A stretch of DNA of 64,000 nucleotides from Apostichopus japonicus. Taxonomy: Eukaryota; Echinodermata; Holothuroidea; Aspidochirotida; Stichopodidae. Location of the stretch: the NCBI RefSeq assembly GCF_037975245.1, contig NC_092568.1, forward strand, positions 7,299,501 to 7,363,500, given 5' to 3'. Below, in pieces: positions 13,801 to 25,800 of the stretch (positions are counted from its first letter, which is position 1; each line of letters begins with the position of its first letter). The position numbers were made by a program, and so were the translations under genes. The notes under the pieces are model-generated. The model made no database searches, was not told the origin of the DNA, and saw nothing but the letters and a program-made list of their open reading frames with translations.

Positions 13801-16800
13801 CCTTCCAATCATAAGGTCCCCAAGTCACTCCCAAGTCACTCCAAGATTAATGTATGTCGTCCAGTTACAGAGTTGTTGACAATTGACAATTCATAATCAT
13901 GGACGTTAAATATGAATCTAAGAGACTGACTTCGGTCAGCTTGTGGCTTTAATAAGCCAATGAGGCTTCTTCGCAAGTTCCTGCTTGCAGGAGGATCTAA
14001 AAAACATAAATACATATATTTCATTTTGATATTTCTGTCTCTATTGGTTCTTCAGGTTATATATGACCACGGGTATGCCAAACCCTCACTTCCTGCCTGC
14101 TGTCTGCATCAGAGTGACTCTCATCAACTTCACGGTCACATTTGAGGGCCTGCAGGACCAGCTGCTATCAACCGTAGTCCAACAGGTAGGAACACCCGGA
14201 CTCCCGGTAGTAATAAGTAACAGAGGAACACAAGAAAGAAACCTAGCAGTACTGCCTAGTTTATCCAGAACCTTGAAAGATTAAAGAGTCGCAGATGACT
14301 GACCGTTGTCAAGCCGTGTGAGGAGGTCATGGCTTAGGGTACCAGACTATAAAACACCTGCGACTTTAACTTTAACATTTGTAATATAACGGCTTTATAT
14401 ATTATAATGACCAGGTGGAATATTATTGCAGAAATCTAGAGGAGTTTGATGCATTAAAGAAAAGCACAGAAGTGAAATCAAATATCTGAACTTCTCAGAG
14501 AAGGTAGAAAATGATGATGATATACTCAAAGTTCTTGTAGATTAAATTTCTTCGTAAAATCATTTAATCGGGACAAATGGGATGATGCATTCCCTGATTT
14601 TGTGAAACTTTCCGCTTACAGAATAATTCCAGTTTAAACAAATGTGTTGTCTTTCACTAGGTACTAATTTAGATAGTTTATGTATGTATGGATGACATGA
14701 TATTCTCTACAATGTATACTTGATATCTTTACCCGTCCAGGAGCAACCAGTCCTTGAGAGGCAGAGAGGAGAGCTCCTGGAGAGTATAGCCAGGGATAAC
14801 ACGCTACTCAGAGATTTAGAAGACAAAATTCTCAGTCTACTTCAAAAGTCTGAAGGTAAACTTGGTCTTCATAATCCATCTATTTTGGAAAACATTTGGG
14901 ATTTACGTCACAATTATAGCAGAATTTTAGATTTCCTTCAAAATATGAAATACTTCAGTGTATAGATGCAAAATTCAGTCCTTAGCCTTCCTATTCAATT
15001 GTTTGTATAATTTTCAGGTCACATTCTCGACGATCAGGTACTCGTGGATACTTTGGAGAAGAGTAAAACCATGTCCGGAGAAATTGGACACAGAGTAGCA
15101 GAGTCTGAAGACACTCAACGTAAAATAGAACTAGCCCGGAAAAAATACCTGCCGGTAAGTCAGTATCTGTTAACCTGGCGTTAAGTTTCTTTCATTGCTA
15201 TCGAAGGAGTTTGGAGTAATGGAAGCAGTTTATGAGAAACAGTTGAGAATTTACAGCAAGATTCAACATTGCTTGTTACTGATAGATGGAAGGTCATCCG
15301 GGGGTAAGGGGGGGGGAGGGGGTGGAAGTGTGTTATACTAATGACCTTTATGATATTATTTATGTATAATAAACACTCTAGGAGTGTTAGCTAAGTGGTT
15401 AACGCCGGTGCCTTTCAATCATAAGGTCCCGAGTTCAAGTCACTCCAAGATTAAGGTATGTCATCCAGTTACAGAGTTGTTGACAATTCATAACCATGGA
15501 CGTTGAAATGAATCTAAGAGACTGACTTTGGTCAGCTTGCGGCTTTGATAAGCCAATGATGGCTTCTTCGCGAGTTCCTGCTTGCAGGATGATCTAAAAT
15601 ACATACATACATACATGATCCGTATAAATGTTATATCCATTAGGGTGTAAATCTCAGTCACACATTAGATACTACATACAGTAAACAGCCATTTCTTTTG
15701 TCTGCTATTCTCAGGTGGCTACCAGAGGAGCTGTGTTATATTTTGTCATTGCGGACTTGGCCATCATCGACGTGATGTACCAGTTCTCTCTGGTAGGTTT
15801 CCAGGACATGTTTCGCCTCTGCATCAACGTTTCGTCTTCGAACGGTAAGGTCAATAGGCCGGGATCCGGTGACGTTAACAGACCCCTGAGTGGGAGAATG
15901 CGACCCTCCGGCGCAAGGAATAGTCCAGATTTGATGAAAAATGTGGATCCGAGCTCTGGACGAGACTCTCCTTTAACCGTAGAACTAGGAGCAAAAGCAG
16001 CGCTGAAAGGGAGAGAGCTGACTCTACACATGGAGAGGATGGTGGATAACCTAACGGAGAGTATTTACAGGTAAGGGGGATGGTGATTAATATTTATATA
16101 TGAGAGTATTTACAGGTAAGGGGACAAGGAATAATATCTTAACATGAGAGTATTTACAGGTAAGAGGGACCGTGATTAATATCTATATATGAGAGTATTT
16201 ACAGGTAAGGGGGACGGTGATTAATATCTTGATATGAGAGTAGATATGTAACCTTACTTCATGGTACCATAGTTATTCACCATTGTGAGGGGGGGGGGGG
16301 GAGTATTTACAGGTAAGGGTGAAGGTGATTAATATTTTGATATGAGAGTATTTACAGGTAAGAGGGATGGTGATTAATATCTTTATATGAGAGAAGATAT
16401 GTAACCTTACTTCATGGAACTGTGGTTATTCACCCTTGTGGGGGGTGGGGGGGTAGTCGGAAAGGATAATATCTAGAGAGTCAATCAGATGTTGATTATA
16501 AAAAAAAAATCCAACCGTAAAATTTCCCAACCATATAAATGACTTTTGTGACTTGATATGAAGCATTTGGGATTGAAATTTTAAAAAATTATAAAAAGAA
16601 AATAGAAATGCTTGTCTCGATTCAAATCTACATCTGGAAATGTTTTTGTAGAAGAGTGCAATTTCTGTGTCATATCTTGCTGTAAACTTAATTCCAAGAT
16701 TTTAATTCTCAAAGTAAAAGGGTTAAAAGACAGGGTAAATCAAGGGTCAAGAATGCCATGAAGTTTATGACACTCAAAAAGTTTCAAGAATGCTGACTTA

Positions 16801-19800
16801 AGCAATCACTAGCAGATGTAGAAGTCTTTTATTAAAAACAAATTTTTCACTTTGGTTTTACCTTTTGCAGCAGTTAACAATGCATATGAGACTAGGACTG
16901 TCAATTGATTAAGGAGTGCTAGCTCTGAGAGCAGAACCTGCTGACTGGTGAATGTACAGATTTGCTAAACCATTGTTTCATTATTAAAGCCGAAGACAAT
17001 AATTCTCAGTGAATATGTACTTTACCTACACCCCCTCTCACACCCCACCCTCCCACCCTCCACACACCTTAAGTTGTCAACAAAAGTTATTATAATTATA
17101 TCATTATATTTTGTTTTTTCTGACAGGGTTGTCTCTAAGGCCCTGTTTGCTCACCATCAACTGGTCTTCTCATTCATGATCTGCACCAGTATTATGAGGT
17201 CCAACGCCAGGACGGACGGGGAAGTGGTGGGTGGTATCGGCACCATCGATGACAAACTATGGCAAGTCTTTCTTCAAGGACAGGTACGTCTGTCAACTTT
17301 TAAAAAGTTGGTCTTGTCGTCAGTAAACTTACAAGAAAGAATTGTAAAAGGAAAAACAAGATTTTCTTCGAATTGACTAAATCCTGACTTGTTTGGACTC
17401 GAAGAGTCACTTTTACACAACTAAATTTGCTCACTTTGTCAGAATCTGTGATAGATTTTTCAATTGTATCATCCCATATAGAAGCAGTCTGTCATAATTC
17501 ATTGTTTGTTTGTTTGTTTTTTTTGGCACCAAGTTTTAAAATTTTGTTTTTTTGTGTTGTTTTCCTGTTCGGGCAAAAGGTTTTAGCAGAAATGGCAGAT
17601 TCAGAAATTCTGCTAAAGCACGATGGTCTCACACCCCTCCAGCGCCTGGAGGGTCAGTCTCGCCTCGGAAGTGCCCATTCCCGGCCAGCGTCCGGTGCCA
17701 CCGGCTATAGACCAGACGGTTCTGGAAACGTCACCTCCAGACCCCCGCGATGGATTTCGGACAAGTCTTGGAAGCAATGCCAATATTTATCGACCACATT
17801 GGAAGCTTTTCAGGGGCTTTGCATGTACATATTGAATTGCACCGAACAGTGGAATACCTTAGCTAAGAATGAAGATCCTTACAAACTCATGATGTCAGCA
17901 TTCACCCTGGAAACGAAAGAAGGTAAAGCTGGAAGAGAAAAGTTTGGTAGGAGTCTTCCAGCAGTGATCTGTTTTGTCTGTCGTAATGGATATAACGTTC
18001 CGACATAAAACACGAAAAAAGGAAAACAAACAAAACTAAATGGGATCAGAAAAGCTCTAACTCAAATTTTATCATATTGTTAATGTGAATCATTGGCCCT
18101 TTGTTCCCCCTTTTCTTATTCTCACTTCATACTGTTCTCTAAATTCCAGGGTACTTGCATCAATGATGCAAGTGATACAATGGTTGTATGGGGGCAGTAA
18201 GATAAGTCTTGGAAATGGAAATATTATACAAATATAAAATAATGATGGCTTCATGATATGGCCACTGAAAGATGATGTTTACATACAAGATTTATACATA
18301 GTATGCAGTTTCCTTGAATGTTAGGTCAACATATGCTGAATCTGCTTTATGCTACAGAGAAAACAGATGGTATTAGCATACAAATTTGGAGGTCAAACTA
18401 AATACCCATAATCAGGCTAAGTGCACACATTCGCTGATTCTCAAACATGCGATGCATTTTTCCATCCTTAATAGAGTAGTAATAAACCTCACATTCACGG
18501 ATAGCTCAGGAGTACATGAAACGTTTTTGTACGACTGTTCAAGATGACCATAACTTTTACATTGCATTTTGGGATGCTGTTTTCACAAAGGGATGTTTTT
18601 TCCTTCACATTTCATCTCTTCAGGTGATGATTCGAAGGAGGACGGATCCTCGCTGGGAAATCCCTTCAACTGGGAGTCGTTGCAACCGTTTGAGAGGTTG
18701 CTGCTGATTAAGATCCTACGAGCAGATGCCCTGGTAGCAGCGGTCAGGTCCTTGGTGGACGAACTGATGGGCGATAAATTCCTGAATCGAGGAGAATTTG
18801 ATCTGAAAGAGATCTTTGAGGAATCATCAGCCAAACAGCCTCTCATCTTCATCCTTTCTCCAGGTGAGATGAAAAATTTGCAGTCCTCTTTTTTTTTTAA
18901 TTGGTATTGTTCATTTACTCTTGCATGATGTGGGACTACCAGAGTGAAAGCAAATCATTTTGGATTCAATCTGTGGACTTCACCGATTTTTCTATCTCAA
19001 CTGTATATAACATATGAAAGGATTCAAACACAATATCGGGATGTAAGTGATATTTTAAGCTGACATCATGGAAGAACTTGATTTGTTCATCATGTCTGCA
19101 TTCAACAGGAATTCTCTTTTCATGACCAATGCTCATCCTGGTCAATTTGGATTAGAATTTTATCTCATATCTGCTAAAATTGTGACAATAACATTTTTAC
19201 TCTGTGTGAACATGACTAAATCAATGTTTTTATTTGTTTCTTCAGGGGTTGATCCAACTGCTCAGCTGATGAGGTTTGCCAAGGAACAGAGAGGCAGCAC
19301 TTTACACGTGGACATGATCTCTCTTGGCAGAGGTCAGGGACCCAAGGCAGAGGAATTGATAGCTAAAGCTCAGATTCTCAAGGGCCGTTGGGTATTTCTT
19401 CAAAACTGTCACCTAGCTGCCAGTTTTATGCCAAGACTTGAAGCTCTTGTGGAAGGGTTAGTCTTCTGAACTTCTGAGCTGTAAATTGAAGATGTCACAT
19501 TTTAAGATTGTGGATGAATCAAGGAGGTGAAGGTGGGAGAGAGGTGGTGTGGGTAGTATTGATGTGGTGTGATATGGGAAAGTGGCACCAACTAATTACG
19601 TTGAAATATACATATTAAAGTAGCAAAGTGATAACTTTGGACAACATTGACATTGGTGTAAACTCACCAACAGTTGCCTCTATTTGCCAAGACTAGAGTT
19701 GCCTGTGGAATTCTAGATATGAAAATATGGATGATTGATTTGGGACGAGGAAGGAGTAGAATCAATTGGTGTGTGTGTATTACGTTTATTTTGGTATGTA

Positions 19801-22800
19801 TGTTTTACATAAACATGCATAACGAAATAATATCTTTGTAAATATTTACAGCATCATGATTTCTCTCCTTCGTATTTTGTTTCAGATTCAACAAACCAAA
19901 TGCTGACATTGATCCTCAATTCAGGCTTTGGCTCAGCTCCAAACCGGATCCAAGCTTTCCGGTTTCCATCCTTCAAACCGGACTAAAGGTGCCAACTTCC
20001 TTATATTTGGACATTACTGTATACATATTGTATATATATATTAATTATTCAACACTATATACATATTCAACATTATTTGAAGGTTACCCTATACATGTTC
20101 AACATGTAGAATATGCTGTCTCTAACAAGTGTTGACAGGTGGTGTACTCTAGTAGTTATAATTGTATGTGATTTTATGTTGGTTAGTGATACCTGTATAT
20201 TATCTTCACCTATGCAAAATAGGAGTAAACCACCAATACATGCTGTGATGCTGTGAGGAATGATTGATTTAAGTATGATTGAAGCATCACAAGTATACAG
20301 ACCAAATTCCCTGCCCCTCACCCCCACCCCCAGCTCCAAATAGTCTGTCTGGTTTCAAAATAGGAAAATAATATGGAAAATGGCAAAATTACACTCAACA
20401 AAAGATGTGTAGAAAGGTTAATCGTTCCATCCACAAAAACTAAGTATATCAAATTAATTTAAGGATATCAGCCAGCTAAAACTTCTTGCACAAAATACAT
20501 TCTAATGTGAAATTATGCCCTGGAAGTAAACATAAAGTCTGCAAATTTGACAATTTCTTTGACAGATGACCGTGGAGTCTCCTCAAGGACTCAAAGCCAA
20601 CTTGCTTCGTTCCTTAGGCAGCGGAGGGTCCGGTGCGGTCACTGATGCATTATGGGAAGACAACGCAGCTGGACCTGACTGGAAGAGCCTTCTGTTTGGT
20701 CTCTGCTTTTTCAACGCGATTGTCAACGAACGGAAGAAGTACGGGGCTCTGGGATTTAATATTCCGTACGAGTTCAGTGCTTCAGATTTAGAGGTAATAC
20801 CACAGTTTAGACTGCAGAGCTGAAGGCGAATTTGGGATGGGGGAGGTGTAGGAGAGGGGCAGGGGAGGGGGAAGCATATGACTATGCTGAAGATGGAAGT
20901 GCAAGTAGGAAAAGAGTTCAAAGTGTAAAAGGAAACTTTCTCAAACAAACTTGTTGGATCTCTTTGTTGTATTCAAGATGGACATATCTACAACTCTATT
21001 TCAGTGCTTCAAGTCTAGCTCGCTAACATCATCACAAGGGTGTCAACGTCTGTCAGTGTAGTAACAGCAGCCATGATCACCAGCCTAAGCTACTGTGAGG
21101 GACAGACAAAAAGATGGGGAGAGGCACATTATTAAGCAGTAGTTGGATCCTAACATGAAAATTGAATTCATTCACAGTGTGATAGGATGTTTCCCAGACA
21201 AGGGTTTTGAGGCTCTGTGCTCTTTTTAAGTCTGTAAGGTCTGATGTAAATATACTGTTCTGACAGTAGATTCTTACTGGGCTTTTCTTGTTATTTTATG
21301 CCCTTACAGGTGTCCATCCAAGTTCTTCATATGTTGATGACGACCCATAACACCACTCCATGGGAGGCCCTGAGGTACCTCACGGGTGAAGTCTCTTACG
21401 GTGGAAGGGTCACCGATCATATGGACCGTAGATGTCTGCTGAGTATACTCAATATCTACTACAACCCAGATGCTCTCCTACCAGAGTACTGCTACTCACC
21501 TGATAAGGTCAGATGATGGTGGGGGAGGGGAGGGGTTAGGGGGATGTGAGTGGGGTGTTTGTAGTTACAGGAATGCTTTTGATGATATGGATTCATTTGA
21601 CGATGGTGTAATAGAAATAGCGCTGACAGTCATATTGGTGAGAATGATATAATTGGGAGATAGCTAAAGGAAGTAAGGAAGTGGATGGTAGGGATGAGGG
21701 CTAGGGAACTTTAGAAAACTCCATTTAACTCATTAATTATTCACGAATGAATATTCATTCGCCAAAGACTACAAGAAGAATGTCTTACCTTGCTCTTTTG
21801 TGAGTTTACTTTGAGTAGGTTTTGGCAAAATTGCCAACCATATGCACTATTAAGAGAGTTTCTTTGGAGCGGCCATGCATAATGTTTTGTGTCACAGGCC
21901 ACCATTGATCTGTATTCTGGCTTTCACCAAACCCCTTTAGGGCTTGATCAATTCCTAATGCATCATTCTGCAATATAATACCTCCTTTTGTGTAACACAA
22001 GTTACAGATCATCCTTTGCATGTTATAACGTACACAAGCTCAATGAAGTTCACAAGATAGCTACATCTTATTACCAAATTTTATCATCATTTTTTTTTAT
22101 GATGGGTATGAGAGAAAGTACTCTATTGAAAAATTCTGCTTTCGGTCCTATTATGCAAACTTTAAGATCAGTGTTGTTTGCTAATTTTGCTGGAAAGTGA
22201 ATTTCAAAGTTCTTTCAGTCATCATATTTCATCCGTGTGATGTTTTTGTCTCTCCTCACAGGTGTACCATCCTCTCCCGAAGAGTTTCTCGTTGGGAGAC
22301 AGTCGTGATTACATCCAAGGGTTACCTGACTCGGACTCCCCCGAGGTATTTGGAATGCATCCTAACGCAGAGAAATCTTACAGGGAGAGCCAAGCTAACA
22401 AACTCATGAGCACTTTAATGAGTGTACAGCCTAGAGTCAGCAGGAGTATGATGGGGTGAGTATTGAAGGTATATATAAGTAGTGAGTATGATGGGGTGAG
22501 TATGAAGGTATACTTTAGTAGTGCATAGGATGGGTTGAGTATGAATGTGTGTATACACAGTAGTGGATATGATGAGTGAGTATGCATATGTGGCTGTAAG
22601 TTTGATGGGATGAGTATGAATGTATACTATATTTGTGGCTGTAAGTATCATTAGGTAAGTATGATTTGGTGAGTATAACATATCATACATATAGTATACA
22701 CATTCCATATAATTTGGAATCAGAGAACCAAAAAACTTAGCAACTCTAGTGAAAATACAATAGTGATATTTTAATTACTAAAATTCTGTCATTGATATTT

Positions 22801-25800
22801 TACCAGGAAAGGAAAGAGTGACGACGAGTTGGTCTTGGAGCTTATCGATGAGATCCAACAACAGCTGCCTCTCAGCATCCAGTCAGAGGATGAGGACACC
22901 ACCGCCAAGAAGGACGGGAAGACAACCAGTCGAGGAGGGGCCAATGGGGGCAGTAATACGGCATCAGCAGGGGTATTCCCAGGATTGTCGATGGGGGGAG
23001 GATTTGGCACTGGAGGCAAGAAAGCAGAAGATGCTAAAGGTAAATGCTAAAAGTCTGGGGTACAAGCTCTTTTTACAGTAGGTTCCACAAATGTCTTAAA
23101 ATATTGGTCCAGTTAAAGATTTCCAGTAGACCAAGAAATATTAAATTAAGGAAGACAGAATTTCAAGTGTTACAATTGATAAATGTACATGACTAGTTTA
23201 AAGTGCCTTTTGACTTTCTATAATTATTTATTTGCAGTTTTGTGTCAGAAACAGGTTTATATTGATCTCTGCTAGATATGAGCTTTTTTTCTCTTCAGGC
23301 TGGTTTATGGAAAACTCTTTGCCCTTCATTCTCAATTTTATGACTTATCTCTATTTTATCTGAATTTTTGCAATCTATCGTCTTTAAATCTTGCTTCAGT
23401 GTTAAGAACATCATTTTATAATTCACTATAATTGTATCGCTTAATGTCAGTCTAGTACATCTAATACTTTACTCTTTCTTTCTCTATCTGACAGCTTCCA
23501 CTCCTCAACCAATCAAACCTCTCGCACCTCCCAACCAGTCTGCCCTGCTGACGATTCTACGACAGGAGATCAGCCGATTCAACCATCTCCTGGTCGTCAT
23601 CCACGGTACCCTGACCTCTCTTCATCTCGCAGTCAAGGGAGAGGTTGTGATGTCAGAGCAACTGGAGGAGATGTACAAAGCCCTGCTGAATCAAAGAGTT
23701 CCTCATTATTGGCAGGTAGAGTGCAAGATAGCTTGGCTATGTTTAAATTAGAAATCACAGCTGGAATCAAGTATCACCATAGAGACCATATGCAATGTTG
23801 AATGTAGCAGACAGGAACACCATCAATATTTAAGTTACAAAAAACATTGCAGAAGAAGGGAAAATAATGTTCAGTCAAATATGATACCATTCTTCTAAAC
23901 TAATCAGTAACTTTTGTTGGCCAGGGTAACCGATGATTCAGAATTCCGGTTCACGTTCTAATTGTTATTACTTCCTAAATTAATTCTTGTTCTATCTTTA
24001 AAGAAACATGAATACATCATTGGTGTTTGCTACATTAAATCTGCCAAAAAATGGAAAAGTTCATGAAAAAAGGTAAAAATGATACCTTGAAACCTGCTTT
24101 TATTGTGTTTATGTTTTCTTTATCTTTGCACATTTGCTTCACCTTTACATTTGGCTTGCGTAGTCGCTCGCTTTGTGTACGACTAAATTTGGCGTAATTG
24201 CCAAATTGAAGATAAACTGAAGAAATATATACAATTTTAAATTTTATTAAATGTCATTGCATTTTTCTGTATTTTTCATAGTTAACCAACATACCTTTTT
24301 GATGTATTTATTTCATAATTAAGGGGTTATTTGAAGTGATAAATTAAAAGCATTGACTTTCATTTTGTTGACCTGGAATTAATATAAAAACAACTAAATG
24401 AAACATTACTTTGTAGATAAAATGTTGCTGTAATGAAAATATAAATACATGAGATTGATGTTTTCATTTGCCAGCAAGCGGCATACGAATCGTGCAAACC
24501 TCTGGGTTCGTGGGTCAACGACCTTCAGAGCAGGGTGGACTTCTTTGGGAAATGGTCGGACTTGATCAGTGAGGCCCAGATGAGTCGAGAGAAAAGATCC
24601 ATAGAGGATGCGAATACATCCTCTCTGATGGGAAGCTCTCTGAGAGAAGAACCTAGGAGCTTTTGGCTACCAGCGTTCTTCTTTCCTCAAGGTACAGTAG
24701 TAGATGATTTGCTCTCTCCATCTCTCCTCAAAATACTCAAATTAATATCTTATTTTAAGCTAATATGTACATATAAATCTAGCACATCAGTTGGTATATT
24801 ATCTAAGAACATAAATTAATTTAGCGTAGAGGGTTTTGTGTCTGCTAAATCAACAAGATAGGTTTATAGTTTATCTTTAACTCATATTGAATATCCTGCA
24901 TTTCTACAATTTCTGTATAATTCACTCCCAAAGATAATAAAGGATAATTAGTGCTTATTTGTTGCTAATTGCAAGAGTTTTTTGTTTTTGGTGGTAGTGG
25001 TTGGGGGGAGGGAGGCTTTATACACTTGAATAGAGGTGAAAGTGTTCACAAATGTGACTTTTGCTTTATAAAATTCATCAACGTTTTTGAGTATATTTTG
25101 TATCATAATTTTATTATATTAGAGTTCTTGATCTCAGTGATTTCTAATTTTTTTTTTATGTCTTCCTCAGGTTTTCTGACTGCTGTGTTACAGAACCATG
25201 CTCGTAAAGAAAGCGTTTCTGTGGACTCCCTCAAGTTTGAGTTTAAGGTCACGCCCGGCCCGGATGACTCTGAAGAATCACTGAGTGATGTCAAAGGTCA
25301 CATTAATGTTAGAGAAGTCGCTTTCAAGGTTCGTCATCCATGTTTTTCATCTTCATCAGTTGAGAGACAGGAGACTTACAAGCCATTACTTATTTAGAAG
25401 CATTTCTCTTCATCAAAATGAACAGCCACAAACTATTGTGTCATTTGTTGCAGACAGATTTTTTTTCCAAAGATATTTTCATGCATTGAGGGAGTTAAAT
25501 CTGTGAAAATTCTAATGGTTGCTTTAAGGAATGTATTGTTAATAGTCAATGTAAAGTCATACCTCAAGTAAGCGTAAATGTTTGATGGTATTGCTGGACG
25601 ATTATTGACATAAAAGTAGTTCTTTAATTTTCATTGTTTTTTGTAATATTGTTAGACTTACTTCCTTTTGCAAATTAGTTTTATGTTTAATGTAAATACT
25701 TCAAATATTTCTAGCTAACATTTGTTGGTCTTTCAAATTTTACTTATGGTTTAAGGTTGCATATTGTTAAATAATTTTTATATTATTATGATTTTCTTTT

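Noticed and set aside
13771..13850. True tRNA gene
   Set aside because: A- and B-box-like words are present but there is no full cloverleaf, and the same 230-bp unit with a simple-repeat tail occurs three times; it is a SINE.
17427..18008. 193-codon frame around 17580-17922 as an independent gene
   Set aside because: Only 17580-17922 is coding, as a dynein exon; the rest is intron read-through.
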